64,000 nt of DNA, from NCBI GenBank assembly GCA_018402345.1, contig JAGYIV010000008.1:620001-684000 (forward strand), given 5' to 3'. The DNA comes from Terrimicrobiaceae bacterium. GTDB taxonomy: Bacteria; Verrucomicrobiota; Verrucomicrobiia; Chthoniobacterales; Terrimicrobiaceae. Below, one piece after another: positions 39,589 to 47,829 of the stretch. Each line of letters begins with the position of its first letter. Positions within the stretch are counted from its first letter, which is position 1. Below the pieces are notes generated by a model. It did no database searches and was not told the DNA's origin. It saw only the letters and a list, made by a program, of their open reading frames with translations. The translations under genes were made by a program, and so were the position numbers.

Positions 39589-40233
39589 CTAATTAAAAGT
39601 TGGTTTAGAAAATATAAAATTCGGAACTACAACTATATTTGATTTTTCAATATTCGAACCATCCAATAAGACCAAGGTATAATGCAGCGGTTCTTGAAAC
39701 TCGGCTTCAAAAACTGACCCATCTTCCACGCGAAAGGCAAAGTTTGATGAAACACTACCCATATCTTGGTATTTATATTTTTTTAATAAAACTGGGCCTT
39801 TTTTAGTTGTTATTGTAGTTGAATTTTTTGATCCAACATAAATTATACCAGCACTAAAGCCTGCATCATTTCGGACTTTATACTCGAGCGGCTCAATTTT
39901 AATAACCTCTTCTTGCGGTTCAGTTTGGTTGGTTGCAAGTAAAATTACTGCCAGATTTGATTTGTCTTTTTCAATCTTTAGAGGTTCCGACTCATCTTTG
40001 AGCCCCTCAATTTTCGCTGATATTCTGACTACACCTGCCGGAACAACCAAACCTCCGGTTATGGCACCATGTTGGAATGAAGGGTTCAACTCCGCGTCAT
40101 TGACGGATAGTGCCAAAGGCTTCCCTGTTCCATTTATAATATTCAGAAAACCAACATCTCCTTCAGCAATAGCTTTAATATTTAAAATAAAAAATGCGAT
40201 CAAAACGGGGGTTATTACGAAATTATTTTGCAT
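39589..40233 (-). CDS. Small secreted protein following Verru_Chthon A
   Basis: A 214-residue protein of unknown function. It begins MQNNFVITPVLIAFFILNIK and continues AIAEGDVGF, a plausible signal peptide cleaved after IAEG or nearby. The mature part has FLNIINGTGKPLALSVNDAE and GGLVVPAGVVRISAKIEGL, suggesting a small beta-sandwich, and no cysteines. Its start overlaps the end of the Verru_Chthon A gene by 11 bases, so it is the last gene of the cassette operon. Codon usage is more A/T-rich than in the housekeeping genes. Confidence 0.7.
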   Translation of the reverse strand: MQNNFVITPVLIAFFILNIKAIAEGDVGFLNIINGTGKPLALSVNDAELNPSFQHGAITGGLVVPAGVVRISAKIEGLKDESEPLKIEKDKSNLAVILLATNQTEPQEEVIKIEPLEYKVRNDAGFSAGIIYVGSKNSTTITTKKGPVLLKKYKYQDMGSVSSNFAFRVEDGSVFEAEFQEPLHYTLVLLDGSNIEKSNIVVVPNFIFSKPTFN

Positions 40234-42835
40234 ATATTATTTTGGGATTAATGGTTGCGGTGTTTCCATTTTGAGTAGGCTCTAAAAAGACATTGTAAAT
40301 CCGATCCACAGAAGAAATCACATCCCCATTTGCATCAAGCGCCTGCCCGCATACGAAAACCAGAAAGTTTCTGCTTCTTACAGTTACTAGCGGATAAATT
40401 TCTGAAAAGAGTTCTTCCCTTGAGCTGTCATTCCACATTGTGGGGCCCTCATTGGTGTTGCCGCTCCATTGGTTCGTATTGCCAAAGTAATAGCCGAGCG
40501 AGTTTGTGATATTCGACAACTGTGCGACCGACAAGTAGGGCCTACTCGCAATGACAGCCTCGGCAAACCTATTGCCTGCTTCCCCTCCAGATGACCTGGC
40601 TGCATAAATCGCGCGGTTGGTTGGTTGTAGGTTTTGGTTGGTCCGATATTGAATGCCAGCAACCAGAGCACGAAGTGCATCGGTGGTTGCCGTATTCAGA
40701 TTTATGGATGCTTGATTTGTTCTGTTTGCAGAAACAGTAAAAAGATCAAGAAGTTGGTAGGACCGATTCCCTGGCGTGTTGTAAACCGGGAACTCACCTT
40801 GGCCAATTCTTAAACTATATCCTCCACCTGATGCTGTGGATGCGGTAGGTGAAGTATTTGTAATGGAATTCCATTGCGAAGGATCGAAAATGTTTCCTAA
40901 TTCACAAATATTGGAGAAGCTTCCTGCATTGCTGATTCTTGCAGGAGCCAAGTTTGTAAGTGCAGTTGGTAGCGGGATACTGGTCGGCACAGTTCCGGGC
41001 CCGAAGCCCCGCCAAGTTCCTCGGCCATTCCGTGGAATAAACCATGGCCTCCCAGAAGTGCTAGGCGGGCTCTCGATGTCGGACTGCGGTCCATTAGGCC
41101 CACTCAAAGGCGATTCTGCAGTCACTGACGGAAAGTTGGGCCCATCATTACTAGGATCTGGCCAACGGGTAAAACGAACTTCCTTGAAGTTTGAATCTGA
41201 GATGCCAGACGAAAATTGCCGCCCTCCCCACGCAGTGTTGGCGTCATAATTACGAGGATAGACGGCCTGATTTATATAGAAAGAGCTCCTAGGATCACCT
41301 ACTTGGCCTATGCTGTAGTCCAAAGCCGTAGCGTTTGCTTTAAATCTTCTTTTTGAGTCGCCAGAAGGGAGAAAGCTACCCGTCTCACTTCCGGAGTTCT
41401 TCGCGCCCCCCCTGAATTCATCTACGAGCTGACCGTTCCAGTGAAAACGAAAAGTTGTATTGATATCTGCGGACATATTTTTCCACTGAAGTGGTGATGC
41501 CACTGCGGCGGAAGTTGAGAAGCTGTAGTTGGTGCTACCCACCTCTCTTACAAGGTAGCCGTTAGGTGGTATGCTGGGCAGGCTGGTAAAACCTGAGAAA
41601 GTTTCAGTAGTAAAATTTTGAGTAACCCCTACCAGAATAAAGCCATTTGAATCCTCATACTCAAAATTGCAATTTCCAGCTGCCGTTGCAACGCTACTTG
41701 GATTCCAAAAGTTTACAAATGTTCTTATTTGGATTTGAATTGGACTTCCAGCACCGCCTGCCCCGCTTGTCCAAGCATATCGGCGAGCAATAAGCGTTAC
41801 CAAAGGATATGAATCAAATCCCCTGTAATTAGGGCCGACAGTTGGATTATTATCTGTATCCGCATAATCAATAATATTGGCCGCAAGTGTCTCTGTATAA
41901 TTTCCTCGGTCGAATCCGCCACGACGCGAAGCATCAAAGTTCGGCAGGTTTCTGCTGATTATTCCCGCGATCGAAGAGACACTTGAAAGGTTGGTATTGA
42001 TATTAAATTTATTTGTCCCTTCATCGGCATATTGGAAGCCAACGGGAATAATTTCCGGCTCAACATATCTTCCGACTCGCGATGAAAGCGAGCCCAATAT
42101 GTTTGTAAAAGTCTGGTCGAGCAGAAGTGCGGATTGGGGAGTAAGGAATGCTTGACGGGATTGGATGATCTGGCGTGAAAAAACTTCACCTGGGTCAGTC
42201 TGCGAGAAATTATCGAAAATTGTGAAGAGCGCGATCGAGGATGGGGCATTGTTTGTTTCACGGGAATGGGTTCCATTTATAGAGTTTGTATTTCCTGCAA
42301 ATTGAAGGCTTACCCCTCCTTCAAGATCGCTGGCGGTGTAGCAGTATCGAATGGATCGAATCGGACCGCTTGTAGATATGTTTGTTTGTATCCAAGCTAC
42401 GATGGGTTGGCTTGCAAAAAGATAAGAGGGGACATCTGGTTTTCCTGAGGCAATGGTTAGATTTGAAGTTAATGATACGACGGGGTTTGAATAAATATTG
42501 TTTGAACTAACCTCACCTCCTGAAAAAAGAGGAGTGTAGACAACATTGGAACTGCTGCCGCCGAGTGGGTTACCAATGAAAAAGTATTCTGAGTTGTTGG
42601 TTGATACCTTAACCACATTGAATGTATAGTTTGTGGAAAGATTTGCAGCTTTCGAAATAAAAGCATTTAACCCCGCCTCAGCTGCGAGTTCCGCTTGGTA
42701 TTTATTCTGCATACTCCGGGAAATCTTCCGCTCCAGCGAGGAGCTTTCCATAAACGCCAGCACGATCGTGCTGAGAACGACCAAGACAAAAAGCGTGGTC
42801 AGCAGCGCGGAGGCTTTGTTGCGGTATTTGGTCAT
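40223..42835 (-). CDS. Verru_Chthon cassette protein A (GspK/PilX-like)
   Basis: An 870-residue protein with an N-terminal hydrophobic helix, ASALLTTLFVLVVLSTIVLA, followed by FMESSSLERKISRSMQNKYQ and AELAAEAGLNAF. This is the layout of PilX/GspK-type minor pseudopilins. The rest is a large, mostly beta extracellular region with NINTNLSS, WKNMSADINTTFRFHWNGQL and a C-terminal QASINLNTATTDALRALV (a GspK-like helix-hairpin-helix motif). Size and order relative to the B, C and D genes match the Verru_Chthon cassette. Precise function is unknown; assembly of or export by a type II secretion-like pseudopilus is inferred. Repeat sequence reaches to within a few bases of its ATG. Confidence 0.8.
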   Translation of the reverse strand: MTKYRNKASALLTTLFVLVVLSTIVLAFMESSSLERKISRSMQNKYQAELAAEAGLNAFISKAANLSTNYTFNVVKVSTNNSEYFFIGNPLGGSSSNVVYTPLFSGGEVSSNNIYSNPVVSLTSNLTIASGKPDVPSYLFASQPIVAWIQTNISTSGPIRSIRYCYTASDLEGGVSLQFAGNTNSINGTHSRETNNAPSSIALFTIFDNFSQTDPGEVFSRQIIQSRQAFLTPQSALLLDQTFTNILGSLSSRVGRYVEPEIIPVGFQYADEGTNKFNINTNLSSVSSIAGIISRNLPNFDASRRGGFDRGNYTETLAANIIDYADTDNNPTVGPNYRGFDSYPLVTLIARRYAWTSGAGGAGSPIQIQIRTFVNFWNPSSVATAAGNCNFEYEDSNGFILVGVTQNFTTETFSGFTSLPSIPPNGYLVREVGSTNYSFSTSAAVASPLQWKNMSADINTTFRFHWNGQLVDEFRGGAKNSGSETGSFLPSGDSKRRFKANATALDYSIGQVGDPRSSFYINQAVYPRNYDANTAWGGRQFSSGISDSNFKEVRFTRWPDPSNDGPNFPSVTAESPLSGPNGPQSDIESPPSTSGRPWFIPRNGRGTWRGFGPGTVPTSIPLPTALTNLAPARISNAGSFSNICELGNIFDPSQWNSITNTSPTASTASGGGYSLRIGQGEFPVYNTPGNRSYQLLDLFTVSANRTNQASINLNTATTDALRALVAGIQYRTNQNLQPTNRAIYAARSSGGEAGNRFAEAVIASRPYLSVAQLSNITNSLGYYFGNTNQWSGNTNEGPTMWNDSSREELFSEIYPLVTVRSRNFLVFVCGQALDANGDVISSVDRIYNVFLEPTQNGNTATINPKIIYAK

Positions 42836-43426
42836 GGGTTTTTGGGACAGAATGAACAGGATTAAGGGGTTTTAGACAGAATCGGAGCGGAGCGGAGAAA
42901 GACTGCCAACGGCAGCCCGTAGGGCGAGCAAGGCGAGTCAATTAACAGAATTAACAGAATTTTAGACAGGAGGACAGGATTGGCAGGATTTACAGGATAG
43001 GCAGGGTTGGGTTTTGACAGAATGAACAGAGTTAAGGGATTTTAGACAGAATGAACAGAATTAACAGAATTTTAGACAGGAGGACAGGATTGGCAGGATT
43101 TTTAGGATAGGCAGGTTGCGGACTTGGGTGATACTTAAAACTTAATACTTAAAACTGAAAACTCCTCTCCGGCAGCCCGTAGGGCGAGCAAGGCGAGTCA
43201 ATTAACAGAATTAACAGAATTTATGGAATTTTAGACAGGAGGGCAGGATTGGGTGGTGGGATTTTTTGGGCTTGGGTTCGGGATTTTGCGCGGCCATCGG
43301 AAAGGCAACCGTATTTGCGTATATTAATGAATATCATTTTTTAATTCTGTTAATTCTGTCAATTATGTCTAAAAAACTCTTATTTTTTCCTGTTCCTCCT
43401 GGAAATCCTGTCATCCTGTCAATTCC
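42836..43426. repeat. Family C repeats between cassette genes C and A
   Basis: Bases 42845-43250 are made of acagaattaacagaatttta, gacaggaggacaggattggc and one full cttaatacttaaaactgaaa unit. The remainder (43260-43426) has attctgttaattctgtcaat and cctgtcatcctgtcaattcc, the same motifs in inverted orientation. No gene is seen. The array separates two genes that would normally be adjacent in the cassette. Confidence 0.8.
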
Positions 43427-44188
43427 CTATGGAGTGGGGAGCGGGATGCGGGTGGTGAAGGTTTTGGTGTGTTTACGATAGTCGGCGAGGTCAATATCGT
43501 TGTCAGGCTGGGAAAAGTCGACCCACTCGGCGGACGCGTTCCGCGGGCTGAACCGCATGGTGCGCTCGTTGTTCACAGCGGTGATCCGGATTTCCACGAG
43601 GTCGGGCATGGGGGAAGCCACGCTCTGCGTCCAAGTGGTAAAATCGCCCGCGTTATTTGTCGTGAAATAGTTGACTTTAAAGCTGGCAATGTTGCGCGCG
43701 AGGATTTCTGAACGGTTTGTGGAGGGATCGAAGTCGGGGAAGAGATCGGAGCCTTGGGACAGATTGGTGAAGGTGTCGTTGCTCTCCACAAAGTAGCGGT
43801 AGAGATTGTAACTTTGGCGTCCATCGTCGGCGGCGACGGGGCTTTTGTTGTCGTAGGCGAAGAGGTATCCGACCGTGCAGACGTCGCCGAGGCTGGTGTC
43901 GAGCTGGGAATCTCGAGGCATGAGGGCAAGGAAAGCCAACTGGTTGGTGGAAAAAATGAAATGGGTGGTGTTTGTAGAGGGCAGGAGATTGTTTAAATCG
44001 CGAGAGATCACCTGCATGGCGGCGCGGGCCTCGCGGTAGGTCTCCATGCGGTTCTCGGAGTTCCTCCAGAGGGTGGCAGCGCTTTGGACGATATTCAGCA
44101 GCAGGACCAGCAGCATCCCGAGCACCGCCACAGCCACAAGGATTTCCAATATGGTGAAGGCAGCTGTTTTTTTGGACAGGATGGACAA
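43427..44188 (-). CDS. Verru_Chthon cassette protein C (pseudopilin-like)
   Basis: A 253-residue pseudopilin-like protein. AFTILEILVAVAVLGMLLVL is a type IV prepilin-like N-terminal helix with Glu at position 5 after the expected cleavage site, then LRNSENRMETYREARAAMQV and the RDLNNLLP motif of minor pseudopilins (GspJ-like). The globular part follows to TFTTRIPLPTP. The first residues (MSILSKK from a TTG at 44188) are encoded by the edge of a family C repeat, so the natural start may have been altered. No prepilin peptidase gene is in the window. Confidence 0.75.
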   Translation of the reverse strand: MSILSKKTAAFTILEILVAVAVLGMLLVLLLNIVQSAATLWRNSENRMETYREARAAMQVISRDLNNLLPSTNTTHFIFSTNQLAFLALMPRDSQLDTSLGDVCTVGYLFAYDNKSPVAADDGRQSYNLYRYFVESNDTFTNLSQGSDLFPDFDPSTNRSEILARNIASFKVNYFTTNNAGDFTTWTQSVASPMPDLVEIRITAVNNERTMRFSPRNASAEWVDFSQPDNDIDLADYRKHTKTFTTRIPLPTP

Positions 44189-44233
44189 AATTTCTCTGGG
44201 TTAAGAGTTACTTGGACAGAATTAACAGAATTT

Positions 44234-44638
44234 TCAAAATTTAAAACTGTGGGGATGGCTGTGCTGTAATTGCTTTCGGAATTTCTTTTTGAATTGAAGG
44301 CTGTCCGCTCCAAAATTGATAAGAACCCCTTCCTCAATGCCAGTTGCAGTGAGATAATTGACCAGCTGCACTTCATGGATTTGAAGAATGCTTTGGACAG
44401 ATTTCAACTCAACGATCAGCAAATTCTCGACAACAATGTCAGCGACAAAATCACCAACACATTGTTCTTTATAATTCACCCTCATTTCTTTTTGAAACTC
44501 AAACCCAAGATTTGAGGCTCCCAACTCTATACCCAGCGCATTCTCATAAACAGACTCGACAAAGCCAGGCCCCAAAGACCGGTGAACCTCCATAGCCATA
44601 CCAATCACTCTCCCAGCCAAATCATATTCCTTTTCCAT
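44234..44638 (-). CDS. GxxExxY-family protein
   Basis: A 134-residue protein of the GxxExxY family: MAMEVHRSLGPGFVESVYEN, then ALGIEL, FVADIVVENLLIVELKSV and QLVNYLTATGIEEGVLINFG. The D(x)n ExK pattern (DIVVENLLIVELKSV) is that of PD-(D/E)XK nuclease-like folds, but no function has been shown to my knowledge. It sits between cassette genes C and B and is bounded by family C repeat sequence on both sides, as if carried in as a passenger. Confidence 0.8.
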   Translation of the reverse strand: MEKEYDLAGRVIGMAMEVHRSLGPGFVESVYENALGIELGASNLGFEFQKEMRVNYKEQCVGDFVADIVVENLLIVELKSVQSILQIHEVQLVNYLTATGIEEGVLINFGADSLQFKKKFRKQLQHSHPHSFKF

Positions 44639-44706
44639 AAGTTTATTATATTCTGTTAATTCTGTTAATTCTGTCTAAAACCCAATCAGAAATCCTGTCA
44701 TCCTGT

Positions 44707-45201
44707 CTAAAACCCAATCAGTGTCACAAACGAGTTTGTTGTGCGGCGGGCTGCTGGGGCGGCGGCGGGGTAGGCGATATCGACTTGCACGCGGGAGAGG
44801 TTGGTGAAGTCGGTGTTAGTGATGGAGATCTGGGCGTAGTAGTCGTAGGCGGCGTTGACAGGCGCGTTTGTCGAGAGAAACAGCGCTTGCGGCAGGCCGT
44901 CTTCTGAGAAGGCTAAGTTATTCGTGCTGGTTGCGGCGAGGTTGAGATTTGTCGTTCCGTTTGCTGAGATGAAGAGAGTGCGGTTCCCTCCAGTTCCTGT
45001 CTTGAGCTCTGCAAAAACCCTGCGGGCGATCAGGGTGGCATCCGTCTCCCGCATGCTGTCACCGGCCGACTTCACGGCGACGGGCATGAGACCCATGATT
45101 CCCACAATGGCAAAGGCAATAATCCCAAGCGCCAGCACGACCTCAACAAGGCTGAAGGCGCTTTGGCAGGGCTGGACGCTCGTGTGGACCATGGTCTTCA
45201 A
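44707..45201 (-). CDS. Verru_Chthon cassette protein B (pseudopilin-like)
   Basis: A 164-residue pseudopilin-like protein with AFSLVEVVLALGIIAFAIVG as prepilin-type helix (Glu at +5) and IMGLMPVAVKSAGDSMRETD directly after it, as in GspI/PilV-like minor pseudopilins. The rest is a small beta-rich domain ending TTNSFVTLIGF. The first possible start is a TTG at 45201 overlapping the stop of protein D (TTGA); an ATG at 45192 is the alternative. Second gene of the cassette in transcription order. Confidence 0.77.
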   Translation of the reverse strand: MKTMVHTSVQPCQSAFSLVEVVLALGIIAFAIVGIMGLMPVAVKSAGDSMRETDATLIARRVFAELKTGTGGNRTLFISANGTTNLNLAATSTNNLAFSEDGLPQALFLSTNAPVNAAYDYYAQISITNTDFTNLSRVQVDIAYPAAAPAARRTTNSFVTLIGF

Positions 45202-45563
45202 TCAGGAACTGGAGGAATCGGGACGAGATCCATGGTCGCCCGACCGGTGTAGCGTGCAAGGGAAATGACTTCGCGGAGATCGCCTTTTTGTTTTTTCACA
45301 GTCAGCGAATCGCTCCCGCTGGTGCGTTGGCCTTCGGTAAGGGAAACGATAAGTTGTGAGGCGGTGGGGGATTTCACAGATCCTGTGGAGGAGAACCGAA
45401 CCCAGCGGAGATGGGGAGTCACTGTGGCCAGATTGTTCACGCCCGGGAGGGTGTTGTTGTTCACATCAGGTAATGATGAAAAGAGTTCGGTATTTGTAAA
45501 AATCGCCGAGTGCGGGGTCCGTCTCCTTCGAAAAACAGCACGCCCTTCGGCAGCTTGCTCCAC
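45198..45563 (-). CDS. Verru_Chthon cassette protein D, C-terminal part (after frameshift)
   Basis: C-terminal part of protein D in a shifted frame. The genuine sequence starts at TPHSAIFTNTELFSSLPDVN (about 45520) and goes on with RWVRFSSTGSVKSP and QRTSGSDSLTVKKQKGDLRE, ending VPIPPVPD at the start of gene B. This is a GspH-like C-terminal pseudopilin domain. The listed ATG at 45563 lies in the wrong frame for the preceding part and is not believed. Joining with 45461-45928 by one base near 45520 gives 243 residues. Confidence 0.7.
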   Translation of the reverse strand: MEQAAEGRAVFRRRRTPHSAIFTNTELFSSLPDVNNNTLPGVNNLATVTPHLRWVRFSSTGSVKSPTASQLIVSLTEGQRTSGSDSLTVKKQKGDLREVISLARYTGRATMDLVPIPPVPD

Positions 45564-45928
45564 CGCGAGACCGGCTCCCAGTCGTTGTCATCAGCATTCC
45601 GCTGGAGCACAATCATGGCGTCCTGCTCATCGAACTGTGTGGTGGTGCCGTTTTTTTTCCAGAAAACCACAACCACATCGCGTCCTTTCTGGATGGAGGC
45701 GACCCGCGCTTGCTCCAGCGTGTTCATCACGATGGTGACGGCTCCTTTTCGCCCGGCCGGAGAGGCCAAGCCCTCGACCACCGGCCCCATGAACGACAAC
45801 AGGAGCCCGATGATCGCGACGACGACAAGAACCTCGATCAGCGAAAATCCCCGCGCGCCCCGCTGCCTGCTGGTGCTTCTTCCCCAGGCAGGTCCGCCAA
45901 ATTGATCAAAACGCTCCAGTGTTTTCAT
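45461..45928 (-). CDS. Verru_Chthon cassette protein D, N-terminal part
   Basis: First gene of the cassette. The type IV prepilin-like signal is RGFSLIEVLVVVAIIGLLLS with Glu at +5 after the Gly/Phe cleavage site, then VVEGLASPAGRKGAVTIVMN and TLEQARVASIQKGRDVVVVF (GspH-like). After LPKGVLFFEGDG the frame is lost by a single missing base near 45520, and the last 18 or so residues are artefact. The 200 bp upstream (45929-46130) would hold the cassette promoter, and I see no clear -35/-10 pair there. Confidence 0.75.
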   Translation of the reverse strand: MKTLERFDQFGGPAWGRSTSRQRGARGFSLIEVLVVVAIIGLLLSFMGPVVEGLASPAGRKGAVTIVMNTLEQARVASIQKGRDVVVVFWKKNGTTTQFDEQDAMIVLQRNADDNDWEPVSRWSKLPKGVLFFEGDGPRTRRFLQIPNSFHHYLM

Positions 45929-46130
45929 AATGATTGTCTTATTTTAGGGAGTGGAGGTGCTCCCAATGGACATTTAAGGGCACCGCTCGACGGGTCGCAT
46001 CATATTGAACGTGACGTTTTTGTTACAATTTCGGCAACGCGGCAGCGGACTCGCCTCGAGCCCGGCGGCACTCGCCCGACAAAGAAGCAGGATGCGGGCC
46101 AATAGACCCGTAGGGCGGGCGTCCCGCCGG

Positions 46131-47648
46131 TCAGCGCCTCAGCAACTCGCGCAGGAGATCCGCCATCGGCACGATCGCAAAGCGCGATGACGTGTCCGAC
46201 ACCGCATACGGCAGCACGAGATTGCCGCCGTGGATCAGCGCCCCGCAACTATAGAGCACATTCGGCACATAGCCTTCCCGCTCGTCTGTGCCCGGACGCA
46301 GTAGCGGGTGCTTCAATCTCCCGATCACCCGCGAGGGATCGTTCCTGTCGAGCAACGCCGCCCCGAGACAGTATTTCCGCATCGGCCCGACCCCGTGCGT
46401 GATCACCAACCACCCGGCCTCGGTCTCGAGCGGCGACCCACAATTGCCGATCTGCACAAATTCCCATGGCAGCGAAGGCCTCATCAAAATCTGTGACTCG
46501 TGCCAGAAGTGCAGATGCTCGGAGAACATGAGGTGGATATTCTCGCCGTCCTGCCGCCCCAGCATCGCATAGAGCCCGTTGATTTTTCTTGGAAACAGCG
46601 CGAGCCCCTTGTTGCGGATCGCCGGGCCGTTCAGCGTGGTGATGTTGAACTCATGGAAATCACGCGTGTGAAGCATCTGCGGCATCACCAAATTGCCGTC
46701 GTAGGCCGTGTAGGTCGCCAGGTAGGTTGCAGAGCCGTCATCATCGACGAATCTCACAAAGCGCGCGTCCTCGATGCCGTTCACCTCGCTCGGAGCATAC
46801 GGAAAGAGGATTTTTTCGGAGATATCCAACCCGTCACGAAACCGCACCGTGTAATTCGACTGCGCCAGCAGCAACGCCTGCTCGGCCGCACGGCACACCG
46901 AGGGATCCTCTGGATTGCAACGCACCCGCCGCACGATCGCCACGAGTTCGCTCATGAGAAAATGGTCGGGCAACCCTCTCGTGGCGGCATCCACCGCGAC
47001 GGGTTCGACACCCATCTCGACAAGCTTTTTGCGAAACGTCCTCAACTCGTATCTCGCCGCAGGGTGCGGACGCGGTTGGTGGACAAAGCGCGAGACCGGA
47101 TCCATGCGCACGTCGCCCTCCCTGTCAACAAGCCCGGAGCGGAAGGTGATCGAGGAGATATGCCCCTCGCCGGTGGCGCGCAGGCTCACGATGAAACGCA
47201 GAGCGCCCTCTGGCACCCCGCTCTGGTCGGGCGCGGGCATGATCCCCGGATTGAACAGCGCCGTGGACTCCAGCGAGTATTCATTGGTGAAATACGACCC
47301 CAGCAGCAACCGCCGCGCCTCGCTCAACTCCCGGTCGGTTGGCAACAAGTGCCGCACCTGCTCGAACCTCGCCTCGAAAATGTCGTGGATCCGTTGGTGC
47401 CTCTCGTGGAAATCCGAAAACACCTCCTCAAGCTTTGCCTTCACCCCCCGCTCGTCCAGGTGCATCACCCGCGAATACAAGCTCACCACCCGCGGATTCG
47501 GCTCGTGCGACGGCAGCGGCTTCACAATCAGCGACGGGATGAACGGCCGCAGCAGGACCCGCCGGGGGTTCGGCCCCAGCGTCAGCGCGAGACGGCGCAC
47601 TTTTGATTCCAGAAGCGAGAGCGGGTGTTTTCGGACGGATGGTTCCAT
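46131..47648 (-). CDS. GH130-like beta-mannoside phosphorylase/glycosidase
   Basis: A 505-residue protein when started at the ATG at 47648. It resembles the five-bladed propeller of glycoside hydrolase family 130: LFNPGIMPAPDQSG, then FPYAPSEVNGIEDARFVRFV, TYTAYDGNLVMPQMLHTRDF, IRNKGLALFPRKINGLYAML, HESQILMRPSLPWEFVQIGN, and near the end GYVPNVLYSCGALIHGGNLV. The EDARFV motif carries the acidic residue typical of the family. Known members phosphorolyse or hydrolyse beta-mannosides; the substrate here cannot be told. A longer frame upstream overlaps typA and is not believed. Divergent from typA. Confidence 0.75.
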   Translation of the reverse strand: MEPSVRKHPLSLLESKVRRLALTLGPNPRRVLLRPFIPSLIVKPLPSHEPNPRVVSLYSRVMHLDERGVKAKLEEVFSDFHERHQRIHDIFEARFEQVRHLLPTDRELSEARRLLLGSYFTNEYSLESTALFNPGIMPAPDQSGVPEGALRFIVSLRATGEGHISSITFRSGLVDREGDVRMDPVSRFVHQPRPHPAARYELRTFRKKLVEMGVEPVAVDAATRGLPDHFLMSELVAIVRRVRCNPEDPSVCRAAEQALLLAQSNYTVRFRDGLDISEKILFPYAPSEVNGIEDARFVRFVDDDGSATYLATYTAYDGNLVMPQMLHTRDFHEFNITTLNGPAIRNKGLALFPRKINGLYAMLGRQDGENIHLMFSEHLHFWHESQILMRPSLPWEFVQIGNCGSPLETEAGWLVITHGVGPMRKYCLGAALLDRNDPSRVIGRLKHPLLRPGTDEREGYVPNVLYSCGALIHGGNLVLPYAVSDTSSRFAIVPMADLLRELLRR

Positions 47649-47763
47649 GGTTTTCCGGCGGCGAACCGCACGGTTGGGAGAATCGCACCGCCAACCCGCC
47701 GCGCCCATGGGGTGTTCTTGCCCCTTGATTTGAGAAAATCCCGGAACATTCCCGTCGGGCTGA

Positions 47764-47792
47764 TTGACACACACCCGCGACCTCAGCATATT
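47764..47792 (+). promoter_or_regulatory. Sigma70-type promoter of typA
   Basis: TTGACA at 47764-47769, a 17-base spacer and CATATT at 47787-47792, with transcription expected near 47799 and the typA ATG at 47830. It lies in the 181-bp divergent region shared with the GH130-like gene. Confidence 0.55.
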
Positions 47793-47829
47793 CCCTGCCC
47801 TTTCACCCCGGGGCAAGCAACCCGCACCT

